From the NCBI GenBank assembly GCA_965662775.1, contig CBFIIW010000010.1, forward strand, positions 1 through 64,000: DNA of 64,000 nucleotides. Direction: 5' to 3'. Position 1 is the first letter of the stretch. Each line of letters opens with the position of its first letter. The position numbers and the translations under genes are program-made. Under the pieces are notes generated by a model. That model ran no database searches. It was not told where the DNA came from and worked only from the letters and a program-made list of their open reading frames with translations. This document shows, piece by piece, positions 44,433-53,651 of this stretch. This DNA is from UBA7985 sp002690455. Lineage in GTDB: Bacteria > Pseudomonadota > Alphaproteobacteria > UBA7985.

Positions 44433-47234
44433 TCAGGCGGGCAACGAGGCGGTTGCGGTTGCCCGTTCAACACGCACAGCGGAGAACTTGAATTCAGGGA
44501 TCTTGCCAAATGGATCAAGCGCCGAATTGGTCAGGATGTTGGCCGCGGCTTCAACGTAGGCAAAGGGCAGGAACACCTGATCAGGAGAAACAGCCCGGTC
44601 TTCGCGGACCATGACTTCGACCGTCCCCCGACGGGTGCTAAGGGCCGCCATATCGCCCGGCGCCAACCCCAGCTTACGCAGGGTGCTTGGATGCATGGAG
44701 CAGTTGGCCTCCGGCTCAATGGCGTCAAGCACCGTTGCCCGGCGTGTCATAGAGCCAGTGTGCCAATGTTCAAGCTGCCGTCCGGTGATTAGAATCATCG
44801 GGAAGTCAGCATCAGGAACTTCGTCTGGCGCGACTAGATTAGCAGGGGTAAAGCGCGCACGGCCTTCGGCGCGCGGGAAGCCGTCGCCAAACACGATTGG
44901 TTGCCCGGGATCTTTTTCGCTCAGTGACGGGTAGGTGACGGCATTCTGGTCTTCCAGCCGGTCCCAGGTGATGTTGTCCAGTGACTTCATCCCGCGTTTC
45001 ATCTCGGCAAAGACTTCGCTGGGGTGGCTGTAGGACCAGTCCAGCCCGAGGCGCTTGGCCAGTTCGACTGTGATTGCCCAATCCTCCCGCGCTTCCCCGG
45101 GGGCAGGGACGGCCGGGCGGCCCATCTGAACCTGCCGATTGGTATTGGTCACGGTTCCAGACTTCTCGGGCCAGGCGGCTGCCGGCAGGATCACGTCAGC
45201 GTAGTTGGCGGTTTCTGTGACGAAGATGTCCTGCACCACCAGATGCTGCAGTTTTGCCAGTGCATCGCGGGCATGGTCCACGTCGGGGTCCGACATGGCC
45301 GGGTTCTCACCCAGGATGTACATGCCCTTGATTCGATCGTCGTGAACAGCGTCCATGATTTCGACCACGGTCAGGCCACGCTGGTTGGCGAAGTCGTTCT
45401 CGTCTTCCCAGATTTCGCGGAAAGCTGAACGCACGCCGTCGTCCTCGACCGACTGATAGTCGGGCAGGAACATCGGGATCAGGCCAGCGTCAGAGGCACC
45501 TTGGACGTTGTTCTGACCCCGAAGCGGATGCAGGCCGGCACCCGGCCGCCCCACGTGCCCACACATCAGCGCCAGTGAAATCAGGCAACGCGAATTGTCC
45601 GTGCCGTGAATGTGCTGTGAGATGCCCATTCCCCAAAAAATCATACCTGCTGAGGCGGTGGCAAAATCCCGAGCAACTGCGCGCAACACATCGGCGTCAA
45701 TCCCGCAAATCGGTGCCATTTTCTCAGGGGGGAAGTCCGCCAGATGCGCCTTCATCGCCGGCCAGTTCTCGGTAAAGCCGTCGATATATTGCTGGTCATA
45801 AAGTTCTTCTTCCACGATCACGTGCATGATCGCGTTCAGCATCGCCACATCGGTGCCAGGCTTAAATTGCAGTGAGTGGGTGGCGTGTCGCTTCAGCCCC
45901 ATACCGCGAGGGTCCATCAAGATCAGCTTACCGCCACGCTTGGCAAACTGCTTGAAGTAGGTCGCTGCAACGGGGTGGTTTTCGATCGGATTGGCCCCGA
46001 TTACGATCGCCACATCGGCGTTCTCAATCTCGTTGAACGTTGCCGTGACAGCGCCTGAACCAACGTTTTCCATTAAGGCGGCCACTGAAGAGGCGTGGCA
46101 CAGTCGGGTGCAGTGATCGACGTTGTTGTGGCCGAAGCCCTGCCGGATCAGCTTCTGGAACAGATAGGCTTCTTCATTCGAACACTTGGCGGAGCCAAAG
46201 CCAGCGACGGTCTGCCCGCCCTCGGCATCGCGGAGGGCCGCAAGACCTCCCGCGGCGAAATCCAGCGCTTCTTCCCAACTTGCCGGGCGGAAGTGAGCAT
46301 CGAGGTTGGCCGGGTCGACGTTGAGGCCCTTTGCCGGGGCATCCTTGCGCCGGATCAGCGGTGTGGTCAGGCGATGTTCGTGATCGATATAGTCAAATCC
46401 GAAGCGGCCTTTGACGCACAGCCGCTGCTCGTTAGCCGGGCCGTCAACACCGTCGACCCAGGCAATTTTGTCGTCTTTGATCTTGAAAGAAAGTTGGCAG
46501 CCCACCCCGCAGTAGGGGCAGACTGATTTGACCTCGCGGTCGAAATCCTTGCTGTCACCGATTTCATCCTCGCCGACTGCGTTGGCAGGCATGAGCGCGC
46601 CGGTGGGGCAGGCCTGAACACACTCGCCGCAGGCGACACAGGTCGAGGCTCCCATGGGGTCGTCGAAGTCAAAAGTAATCTTGCTGTCGTGCCCACGACC
46701 GGAAAGGCCGATCACATCGTTGACTTGCACTTCGCGGCAGGCGCGGACGCAAAGGTTGCACTGGATACAAGCATCGAGGTTTACGCGCATCGCAACATGA
46801 CTGTCATCTAGCAAAGGAACCCGTGTTTCCTCCAGCGCAGGGAAGCGGCTTTCTTCTATGCCTTGAGCCTGGGCCATGTCCCACAGGTGTGAAGACTTGT
46901 CATGCGCCACTTCGCGCTCGGGTTGGTCGGCAACCAGCAGTTCCATGACCACCTTGCGCGCCTTGTCGGCACGATCCGACGCTGCGCGCACGACCATGCC
47001 TTCGCTGGGCATGCGAATGCAGGACGCAGCAAGCGTACGCTCGCCGTCGATCTCGACCATGCAGGCTCGACAGTTGCCGTCGGGGCGGTAGCCGGGTTCG
47101 TCCGCGTAGCACAGGTGTGGGATGGTGGTCCCTTCGCGCTTTGCGACCTGCCAGATGGTCTCGCCCGGTAGGGCAGTAACGTCCTTTCCGTCGAGGGAGA
47201 AGGTAATGGTTTCGACCGGGTTTCCGTCAGGCAT
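44433..47234 (-). CDS. fdhA: NAD-dependent formate dehydrogenase, catalytic (alpha) subunit
   Basis: Oxidises formate to CO2 at a Mo or W bis-pterin centre. It is 933 aa. Domains in order: NuoG-like 2Fe-2S (HLCYADEPGYRP, then CRACMVEIDG, residues about 40-65); a His-ligated cluster site; two 4Fe-4S (CIQCNLCVRAC and CVACGECVQACPTG, about 155-215); a further 4Fe-4S (CPYCGVGCQL, about 240); then the molybdopterin domains. The metal ligand is Cys in CTRLCHASSV near residue 378, so it does not use selenocysteine. The C-terminal dinucleotide-binding domain ends the protein. Its stop-start spacing to the diaphorase subunit is 4 bases. Confidence 0.95.
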   Translation of the reverse strand: MPDGNPVETITFSLDGKDVTALPGETIWQVAKREGTTIPHLCYADEPGYRPDGNCRACMVEIDGERTLAASCIRMPSEGMVVRAASDRADKARKVVMELLVADQPEREVAHDKSSHLWDMAQAQGIEESRFPALEETRVPLLDDSHVAMRVNLDACIQCNLCVRACREVQVNDVIGLSGRGHDSKITFDFDDPMGASTCVACGECVQACPTGALMPANAVGEDEIGDSKDFDREVKSVCPYCGVGCQLSFKIKDDKIAWVDGVDGPANEQRLCVKGRFGFDYIDHEHRLTTPLIRRKDAPAKGLNVDPANLDAHFRPASWEEALDFAAGGLAALRDAEGGQTVAGFGSAKCSNEEAYLFQKLIRQGFGHNNVDHCTRLCHASSVAALMENVGSGAVTATFNEIENADVAIVIGANPIENHPVAATYFKQFAKRGGKLILMDPRGMGLKRHATHSLQFKPGTDVAMLNAIMHVIVEEELYDQQYIDGFTENWPAMKAHLADFPPEKMAPICGIDADVLRAVARDFATASAGMIFWGMGISQHIHGTDNSRCLISLALMCGHVGRPGAGLHPLRGQNNVQGASDAGLIPMFLPDYQSVEDDGVRSAFREIWEDENDFANQRGLTVVEIMDAVHDDRIKGMYILGENPAMSDPDVDHARDALAKLQHLVVQDIFVTETANYADVILPAAAWPEKSGTVTNTNRQVQMGRPAVPAPGEAREDWAITVELAKRLGLDWSYSHPSEVFAEMKRGMKSLDNITWDRLEDQNAVTYPSLSEKDPGQPIVFGDGFPRAEGRARFTPANLVAPDEVPDADFPMILITGRQLEHWHTGSMTRRATVLDAIEPEANCSMHPSTLRKLGLAPGDMAALSTRRGTVEVMVREDRAVSPDQVFLPFAYVEAAANILTNSALDPFGKIPEFKFSAVRVERATATASLPA

Positions 47235-47238
47235 GGCC

Positions 47239-48930
47239 TCAGACCTCGTCAGCGAAGTGTTTGATGGTCAAGCGAATAGGGTTCGGCGCCGCCTGTCCCA
47301 GCCCGCAGATCGAAGCGTCGACCATGGCCTGAGAGAGATCTTCAAGCAGATCCTGATCCCAACTGTCCTGTTCCATCAGTTTTACGGCCTTCTCGCAGCC
47401 TACTCGGCAGGGGGTGCACTGCCCACAGCTTTCGTCCTCAAAAAACCGCAGCATGTTCAGCGCAGCTTCCTTGGCGCTGTCCTGATCCGACAGGATCACG
47501 ATCGCTGCCGAACCGATAAAGCTGCCGTGGGGCTGCAAGGTATCGAAATCCATGGGAACATCGCAGATGCTTGCTGGCAGCAGGCCAGCCGACGGGCCGC
47601 CGGGCTGGTAGGCTTTGAAGTTGTGACCGTCGAGCATCCCGCCCGCTGCGTCGATCAGGTCGAGAATAGTTGAGCCAGCAGGGAGCAGTTTTACCCCTGG
47701 CGCCTTCACGCGACCTGAGACGGAGTAGGATCGTAGGCCCTTTCGCCCGTTTTTCTCCACACTGTTGAGCACGTCCGGGCCTTCGCGGATTACCCGCGCG
47801 ATCCAGTGCAGCGTTTCAACGTTATGCACCAGTGTTGGGCGACCGAAGATGCCTACTTGTGCGACAAAAGGTGGGCGATGGCGCGGCAGGCCGCGCTTGC
47901 CTTCGATGGACTCGATCATCGCGGATTCTTCGCCGCAGATGTAGGCACCCGCGCCCCGACGCAGATCGATGTAGCCGGGCTCAACCAGCCCCGCGTCTTC
48001 AAGAGCCTGAATTTCAGTGGCGAGGATTTCCAGGACGGCGGGGTATTCGTCGCGCATGTAAATGAAAGCCGTTTCCGCTGCTACTGCCCAAGCTGCGATC
48101 AGCATGCCCTCAAGGAACATGTGCGGGGTGCGTTCGAGGTAGTAGCGGTCCTTGAAGGTTCCAGGCTCGCCTTCGTCACCGTTAACAGCGAGGTAACGCG
48201 GTCCGGCTTCAGCGCGGACGAAAGACCATTTGCGCCCGGACGGAAAACCAGCGCCGCCCAGCCCGCGTAGGCCGGATTCCAACACGCGATCCTGAACCGC
48301 TTCCGGATCCATAGAACCGCCGCGCAGGGCGAGCAGTTGCTCATAGCCCCCTTCGGCACGGTAGGCGTCGAGACGCTGGTACTGGGGCATGCGGTGGTGT
48401 GTGTCCCCAGCGGCAACGGCGGCTTTGACGCTTTCAGGGGTGGCGTGATCGATGTGGTTGTGACCCAGCTCACACGTGGGTGCGGTGTCGCAGCGCCCCA
48501 TACACGGTGCCCGAACCACGCGCACCTCGTCTGGTGATAAATCCCCCTCCAACGCGGTCTTCAGCGCCTGCGCTCCGGCAAGTCCGCAGGCAAGGCTGTC
48601 GCAAACGCGGATGGTCAGCGCTGGTGGTGGGGTCTCATCCTCGCGCACCACGTCGAAGTGCGCGTAAAAGGTCGCAACCTCGTACACTTCGGCCTGCGAG
48701 AGACGCAGTTCCTCCGCCAAAGCGCGCAGATGCCGGGCGGAAAGGTGGCCGTAGTCGTCCTGGATCAGATGCAGGTGTTCAATCAGCAGGTCGGCGCGTC
48801 GTGGGCGGTCGCCAAGCAGGCGCCTTACGTCATCTAGTGCGGCGTCATCGACCTGGCGTCCTTTGGGTGTCCGGCGACCCTTGCCTTTGCCGGATTTCCA
48901 GACGCCATCGGGCTGATCAAAAGGAGCCAT
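47239..48930 (-). CDS. NAD-dependent formate dehydrogenase, diaphorase subunit (FdsG-FdsB fusion)
   Basis: Takes electrons from the catalytic subunit to NAD+. It is 563 aa and a fusion. Residues about 25-165 are the NuoE-like thioredoxin-fold 2Fe-2S domain (CDSLACGLAG and APCMGRCDTAP supply four Cys). Residues about 195-555 are NuoF-like, with GLGGAGFPSGRKWSF for NADH/FMN and ESCGQCTPCRVGC for the 4Fe-4S. A comparable fusion occurs in the beta subunit of Methylorubrum FDH1; many other bacteria keep fdsG and fdsB separate. First gene of the formate operon. The accessory genes fdhD and fdsD are not in the window. Confidence 0.93.
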   Translation of the reverse strand: MAPFDQPDGVWKSGKGKGRRTPKGRQVDDAALDDVRRLLGDRPRRADLLIEHLHLIQDDYGHLSARHLRALAEELRLSQAEVYEVATFYAHFDVVREDETPPPALTIRVCDSLACGLAGAQALKTALEGDLSPDEVRVVRAPCMGRCDTAPTCELGHNHIDHATPESVKAAVAAGDTHHRMPQYQRLDAYRAEGGYEQLLALRGGSMDPEAVQDRVLESGLRGLGGAGFPSGRKWSFVRAEAGPRYLAVNGDEGEPGTFKDRYYLERTPHMFLEGMLIAAWAVAAETAFIYMRDEYPAVLEILATEIQALEDAGLVEPGYIDLRRGAGAYICGEESAMIESIEGKRGLPRHRPPFVAQVGIFGRPTLVHNVETLHWIARVIREGPDVLNSVEKNGRKGLRSYSVSGRVKAPGVKLLPAGSTILDLIDAAGGMLDGHNFKAYQPGGPSAGLLPASICDVPMDFDTLQPHGSFIGSAAIVILSDQDSAKEAALNMLRFFEDESCGQCTPCRVGCEKAVKLMEQDSWDQDLLEDLSQAMVDASICGLGQAAPNPIRLTIKHFADEV

Positions 48931-49158
48931 TGGGTGTGATCCTAGGGGCTGTGGTCCTTGGGAAATGCTTCCTCCGGTCAGCGACTGAGCCGGACGGAGG
49001 CTTGTTGCACCGGAGGCTACTCCCAGTGCCCTCGGCAGGCAGTCAGAAAGCAGACACTAAATTGCACAATAGAGACCTTTTCGGCAGCCCCCCAAGCAGC
49101 TCTATTTCGCAAGGGTGATGTGAACCCACGAAGGTGAGATGTGGTGCACCAGTGATCC

Positions 49159-49200
49159 GAAAAGGAAAAGGGGCCCTGTCAGCCTCTGACACGACCCCTC
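49159..49200 (-). terminator. Intrinsic terminator for the small membrane protein gene
   Basis: Read on the minus strand: AGGGG-TCG-TGTCAG, a short loop, CTGACA-GGG-CCCCT, followed by TTTTCCTTTT. The long stem, with an internal mismatch, and the T-rich tail lie 25 bases after the stop of the gene ending at 49225. Confidence 0.8.
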
Positions 49201-49224
49201 AACACCAGCACGACGGACGGGCCA

Positions 49225-49593
49225 TCAAGCCATGTACATGGCCCACAGCTGTGCGAGCAATGCGGCGCCAAAGCCAACAGAGATAATGGCCCGGTAAAAA
49301 ATCCACGGCGCATTCAGCCAGTTCTGATAGCGGTGCGATTTCTGCTCTTCTTCGGACAGATCTTGCAGGACTGATCGGGCGTCATCCATAGTCGCATTCA
49401 GGCCGATGATCGCCAAAACATTCATGAACACAATCAACACTGTCAGCGGGACATAAACTGCCATTCCCCCGTTGCTGAATGCAATCGTTGCAACGGTCGC
49501 GACATTCACAAGAAATGCCAAACCCATGAAGTAGTTGAGGTTCCAACCAACGTCGCTAAATGCGGACTGGTTGTTGATTTGTTGATTAGCCAT
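49225..49593 (-). CDS. Small integral membrane protein, uncharacterised
   Basis: A 122-aa protein with three hydrophobic segments (about residues 17-37, 42-63 and 98-118). A polar stretch between the last two contains MDDARSVLQDLSEEEQK. The ATG at 49593 has GGGAGAG nine bases upstream. An in-frame upstream extension to 49806 is rejected because it lacks coding character. It has its own intrinsic terminator, so it is monocistronic. No family recognised; it is near another small membrane protein, transcribed divergently. Confidence 0.75.
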   Translation of the reverse strand: MANQQINNQSAFSDVGWNLNYFMGLAFLVNVATVATIAFSNGGMAVYVPLTVLIVFMNVLAIIGLNATMDDARSVLQDLSEEEQKSHRYQNWLNAPWIFYRAIISVGFGAALLAQLWAMYMA

Positions 49594-49893
49594 TGTTTCT
49601 CTCCCTATAGCTGAACGACCAGGGACGCATAACCTGGGAAGGCTTCGAAAACTACCAACATTTGAAATTGCGCATATAAGAATACCACTATTGTCTTGAT
49701 GTCTTAAAATGATACCAAAGAGCCGGATATCAGCCTGAAATTGGACGCCCGCTGGCGTTCGAGGCGGATGATTGGAGTTAGCCAGTGGTAAATCGCTTTG
49801 GGTCAATAGTGCTCCTCAACTACAGTAAATCGGCTGCGTCTTGGCGTAGTTAATCGCGTGCGCCAAGGTTGCCGGACACAGGAAAGGTGCCCC
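49594..49893. other. Divergent promoter region between two small membrane protein genes
   Basis: About 300 bases, more AT-rich than the surroundings around 49670-49720. It must hold promoters for both divergent genes. No palindrome or riboswitch-like structure was recognised. Confidence 0.5.
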
Positions 49894-50343
49894 ATGACAT
49901 TCGTAATTGTTCTGAAATTCTTCCACTTCTTTTCATTGCTTCTCGCGGGCGGAATTGCGGTGGGTAGCGTAGTAATCCAGCGCGCGCACTTGGCCGCCGG
50001 GGCGCCGCCTTCGCCACCCACGGCGCGTGCCATGCGCAACCTCGGCCTTCTGGGCCTACTTGGCATTACACTCTTGTGGATCACCGGCGCGCTCATGCTG
50101 AACCAGATTTATGGCAGCTTCATTGTTCATGCCGCTTGGTGGGGTAATTTTGCTTTCTATGCGAAGTTACTGGGTGCCAGCGTGATTGCGGTGCTTTCGG
50201 TGGTGGTCAATCTGCATATGGCGCGCGCCAGTGCGGCCCAGCGACCCCCCAACGCTCAGTTGATGGGGACCGCAGCGATTGTCGGCCGGATCGGCCTGTT
50301 TCTGGCACTGGCCGGGACAGCGATTGCCTTTACCGGTTCCTGA
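49894..50343 (+). CDS. Small four-helix membrane protein, uncharacterised
   Basis: A 149-aa protein with four hydrophobic segments (about residues 4-24, 46-66, 80-102 and 122-146). It has Phe/His-rich text at the start (LKFFHFFSLLLAGG) and a His-Ala-Ala-Trp-Trp patch before helix 3. The pattern resembles DUF2269/CopD-like membrane proteins, but the match is by impression only. The ATG at 49894 is preceded by GGAAAGG. An in-frame upstream ATG at 49858 lacks a ribosome site. Confidence 0.72.
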   Translation: MTFVIVLKFFHFFSLLLAGGIAVGSVVIQRAHLAAGAPPSPPTARAMRNLGLLGLLGITLLWITGALMLNQIYGSFIVHAAWWGNFAFYAKLLGASVIAVLSVVVNLHMARASAAQRPPNAQLMGTAAIVGRIGLFLALAGTAIAFTGS

Positions 50344-50442
50344 TGCGTCGATTTTGGCTGGTCTGGGGCAAAGAGGGCGGGCGTGATGCCAGCCCTCTTC
50401 ATCATGTCGGAACAGGATGTATTCAGCGCCAGCGGACAGCCC

Positions 50443-51069
50443 TTACATGGCCGGCACGACCAAGGATGAGCCAACAAGTGTGCCCAGCGCACCCGCGTCC
50501 GTGACCGATTGCTGCCATTCTGGGGAGGCCGACATGCCGTCTATGGCCTTTCCAGCATCCGCCAGTGACGAAGCCTGGTAGTTCACGGTCATGAGCATCG
50601 GTGTGCCAAAGGCGGAAACCGACATGTTCACCCCGAGGTTGTACGGCTCCGCCATGGCTTGAACGCTCGGCAGCATATCAAGCGCCTTTTGCACGTTCTT
50701 GGCCGGGACCATGTAAAAGCGGTGGCTGGTGTAGCCGTATTTTTCTGGGTCGACCTTGCCGATGTTGCGCCATACCCGCATGCCGTCAGTGAACTCCGAG
50801 GCTGGCATACTAGAGATTTCTGCCTGCAGCGCCATGAAGGCTGGATCGGCCATGGCCGCGCCCATATTGGTCAGGTGCTTTTCATAGTTCTCTGAGCCCG
50901 CGTACATGACCAATGAGCCAAAGTCTCGACCATAGAAAACCCGGCCAATATTAGCCGACACACCGTGCTCTCGCATGATCGCAGCTGCCCGCGCCATGCG
51001 TCCCATTGATGTTATCGCACCGCCAGGGTTGGGGCGGGCAACGATCGTAGAAACAACATTCCAAGACAT
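50443..51069 (-). CDS. Uncharacterised protein with two tandem ferredoxin-like (dimeric alpha/beta barrel) repeats
   Basis: A 208-aa protein of two similar halves. Residues about 1-100 and 110-205 each show strand, helix, strand-strand and helix in the same order. MARAAAIMREHG...GRVFYGRDFGS lines up with LDMLPSVQAMAEPY...VSAFGTPMLM, and MADPAFMALQAE with MSASPEWQQSVT. This is the layout of NIPSNAP, antibiotic-monooxygenase-like or DUF6854-type proteins. No catalytic motif is evident. GAGGAG lies ahead of the ATG. It is divergent from the OsmC-like gene across an AT-rich gap. Confidence 0.75.
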   Translation of the reverse strand: MSWNVVSTIVARPNPGGAITSMGRMARAAAIMREHGVSANIGRVFYGRDFGSLVMYAGSENYEKHLTNMGAAMADPAFMALQAEISSMPASEFTDGMRVWRNIGKVDPEKYGYTSHRFYMVPAKNVQKALDMLPSVQAMAEPYNLGVNMSVSAFGTPMLMTVNYQASSLADAGKAIDGMSASPEWQQSVTDAGALGTLVGSSLVVPAM

Positions 51070-51396
51070 TCTATTCTCCTCTTCATTTGAACATTCAAAT
51101 ACGGTGATATGCTAATAAAGAACTCTGAACATGAAAGCCTAGAAACGCAAAAACCAAAATGTGAAGCGCTAGTTTTCTGATAAAATTTGCAATGGTCACT
51201 GTCTTTTGTTGACGGTGGTATCAGATCGATATTTTTATTTCAGAAATAGAAGTCGCCAGTGGTGATAATGCCTGCAAGATTTATTGTTTTCGGCATGCTA
51301 ATCAGTAGCTCTCGTAAAGAGATGGTTGAAACGACTGGCAACTCGTGATCGTTTGCAACTGTGCAATTCACTTGTTTACCGCGGAGAAAGAATACC
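51070..51396. other. AT-rich divergent regulatory region
   Basis: About 330 bases, clearly lower in GC than the window average. A TTGACG at about 51208 with TATTTT some 16 bases later is a possible promoter toward the OsmC-like gene. A small hairpin CTCT-CGTA-AGAG lies near 51310. No gene found. Confidence 0.45.
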
Positions 51397-51900
51397 ATGA
51401 GCGATCAACACATCCGGGAGGCGCAGGAGCAGGTGATTGAGACCCTGACAGTAGATCCGTCAGCGGCCATGAGCACCACGACGGCCAAAGCTGTGATTGG
51501 TGAGGGACTTGCCTGCGAGGTCTCCGACGGCGAGCGCAGCACCGTCGTCGACATGCCGCCGAGCATGGGCGGGCAGGCCAGCGGTCCGACCCCTGGATTT
51601 CATGCGCGCGCGGCGGTCGCCTCTTGTGTTGCTATCGGGATCAAGCTGACCGCTACCCGCGCTGGTATCGCGCTCGAAAAGGTCGAGGTCGACGTCCAGA
51701 TGGACTTTGATGATGGTGCCTCGCTGGGCCTTGGCAACAACTCCGCTGCCCCGATGCAGACACGGCTCAACATCGCTCTGAAAAGCGATACGTCCGACGA
51801 CGCACTCCGTGCCATGGTCGACCAAGCGCTTGAGGCGGATCCGTTCTTTCTCGCTCTGCGTGACCCTCAAGCCGTGGTGACAATGATCGAGAACGCTTGA
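51397..51900 (+). CDS. OsmC-family protein, probably lacking one redox cysteine
   Basis: A 167-aa protein of the OsmC/Ohr fold, whose classical members reduce organic peroxides using two Cys. The first site, ARAAVASCVAIGIKLTA, keeps its Cys in the central helix. At the second site, normally a Cys-Pro, this protein has LEADPFFLAL with Asp in place of Cys. It may therefore not be a peroxidase, as in YhfA/RoxP-like relatives. GGAGAAAGA precedes the ATG at 51397. It lies next to photolyase, another stress gene. Confidence 0.82.
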   Translation: MSDQHIREAQEQVIETLTVDPSAAMSTTTAKAVIGEGLACEVSDGERSTVVDMPPSMGGQASGPTPGFHARAAVASCVAIGIKLTATRAGIALEKVEVDVQMDFDDGASLGLGNNSAAPMQTRLNIALKSDTSDDALRAMVDQALEADPFFLALRDPQAVVTMIENA

Positions 51901-51994
51901 AGCTAATCCGCCGATCAAAAAGCGGTGGTTCATCGTGTAGCTTGCGACAACACGGCGGCTCGGAAAATGCTGGAGATCGCCTAAATCAGCGGTC

Positions 51995-53539
51995 ATGAAT
52001 TGTCATCAATGTCTCGAAGTCGTGTGGTTCAAGCGTGATCTGCGGGTACAAGACCACCGCCCACTGGCGCAGGCCGCTACGCAGGGGTTGGTCCTTCCCC
52101 TTTATATTGCTGAGCCTGAATTCTGGCAGCTGCCCGATGCCTCGGCGCGGCAGTGGGCCTTTGTTGCCGAAGGGCTGGAGAGCCTCAATGCAGCACTCGC
52201 AAAGCGGGGGCAGGGGCTTTGTATACGCAGTGGCGACGCTGTGGCAGTCCTTGACGCCCTACGGCAAGCCTTCCCGAAAATACGGCTGTGGAGCCACGAG
52301 GAAACTGGCAACGCGTGGACCTTTGACCGCGACCGACGCGTCGCCGCTTGGGCCAAAGCGCATGGCTTTGAGTGGCGCGATTTCCAAGCCTCTGGGGTGA
52401 TCCGGGTGCTGTCCCGCCGCGAAGGCTGGGCGCGGCGCTGGGACCGGGTGATGGCTGAGCCGATCACGCCACCACCTGAGCGGCTCGAACCTGTGCCCAG
52501 CATCCCGCTGGGTTCCGTACCCGATGCAACTGCGCTGGGGCTGCAGTCTGATTTCTGTCCCGGTCGCCAAACCGGTGGGCGCGATTCCGCCTTGGAGCGG
52601 CTGAGCTCCTTCCTGCACCACCGCGGGCAGAGCTATCGGCGTGCCATGTCCAGTCCGGCAACCGGAGCAGCGCACTGCTCCCGCCTGTCTCCGCACCTTG
52701 CCTGGGGCACGATATCCATGCGGGAGGTGACACAGGCTGGCCTGCGCCGCAGCGGCGAGGTTAGACGCAACGGGCGGCGGGACGGCTGGACGGGTTCGCT
52801 ATCGTCGTTTCAGGCACGGCTGCACTGGCGTGACCACTTTACACAGAAGCTTGAAGACCAGCCGGCGATCGAGTTCCGCAACTTCCACCCCGCATACGAC
52901 GGCTTGCGACCGACTGAGCCAGATGCGGAGCGGCTCGCCGCCTGGTCAAAGGGTGAAACCGGGCTTCCCTTCGTCGATGCCTGCATGCGCTCGCTCAATG
53001 CGACCGGCTGGATGAACTTTCGCATGCGGGCGATGCTGATGGCGGTGGCCAGCTATCACCTCTGGCTCGATTGGCGGACGCCAGGCGAACACCTCGCACG
53101 GCAGTTTACTGACTACGAGCCCGGCATCCACTGGCCGCAGGTTCAGATGCAGTCTGGCACCACGGGCATCAACACCGTCCGTATCTATAACCCGATCAAG
53201 CAGGGACATGACCAGGACCCCGCGGGATCCTTTGTCAGACGCTGGGTGCCGGAACTGTCTGGCGTGCCGGACGCCTTTATCCATGAACCCTGGAAGTGGG
53301 AAGGCGCGAGCGCGGTGCTCGACAAGGTCTATCCTGCACCAATCGTAGACCACTTGGTTGCGGCCAAAGCGGCGCGGCAGCAGGTCTGGTCAGTGCGAGG
53401 GCAGGCGGGGTTTCGCAGCAAAGCGCAGTCCATTGCCGACCGCCACGGCAGTCGGAAATCCGGTGTGTCTGGCCCACGCAAGAGGCCTCGCAAACCGAAT
53501 GCTGAACAGCGTTCACAACTCGACCTGCCGTTGACCTGA
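51995..53539 (+). CDS. Cryptochrome/photolyase family protein
   Basis: A 514-aa flavoprotein. The N-terminal antenna domain starts with VVWFKRDLRVQDHRPL. The C-terminal FAD domain has TGLPFVDACMRSLNATGWM, FRMRAMLMAVASYHL and QMQSGTTGINTVRIYNP. The last differs from the E. coli PhrB form (GTGTDAAPYFRIFNP), placing it in another photolyase/cryptochrome branch. It probably repairs UV dimers with blue light, but a signalling role is possible. A basic 60-residue tail (KSGVSGPRKRPRKPN) may contact DNA. The start lacks a clear ribosome site. Confidence 0.88.
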   Translation: MNCHQCLEVVWFKRDLRVQDHRPLAQAATQGLVLPLYIAEPEFWQLPDASARQWAFVAEGLESLNAALAKRGQGLCIRSGDAVAVLDALRQAFPKIRLWSHEETGNAWTFDRDRRVAAWAKAHGFEWRDFQASGVIRVLSRREGWARRWDRVMAEPITPPPERLEPVPSIPLGSVPDATALGLQSDFCPGRQTGGRDSALERLSSFLHHRGQSYRRAMSSPATGAAHCSRLSPHLAWGTISMREVTQAGLRRSGEVRRNGRRDGWTGSLSSFQARLHWRDHFTQKLEDQPAIEFRNFHPAYDGLRPTEPDAERLAAWSKGETGLPFVDACMRSLNATGWMNFRMRAMLMAVASYHLWLDWRTPGEHLARQFTDYEPGIHWPQVQMQSGTTGINTVRIYNPIKQGHDQDPAGSFVRRWVPELSGVPDAFIHEPWKWEGASAVLDKVYPAPIVDHLVAAKAARQQVWSVRGQAGFRSKAQSIADRHGSRKSGVSGPRKRPRKPNAEQRSQLDLPLT

Positions 53540-53571
53540 GCGCTTCTATAGAAACAGCCAATGTCAGCATC

Positions 53572-53588
53572 GTAAAATCGGATTTTAC
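53572..53588. promoter_or_regulatory. 17-bp palindrome ahead of the MBL/HMGL operon (candidate operator)
   Basis: GTAAAATC-G-GATTTTAC is a perfect 8-base inverted repeat around one base, in the gap between the photolyase gene and the first metallo-hydrolase gene, 64 bases before its ATG. It is short, symmetric and AT-rich, like a repressor or activator site, and lacks a T-run of terminator type. Confidence 0.45.
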
Positions 53589-53651
53589 ATCGAGCGATCT
53601 GCGGGACAGTCTGGAGGTCCGACACCGACTGAGTAATTGTGATCCCCAAAT

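Noticed and set aside
49594..49806. N-terminal extension of the small membrane protein to 49806
   Set aside because: The added 71 residues lack a ribosome site and coding character, while the ATG at 49593 has GGGAGAG at good spacing.
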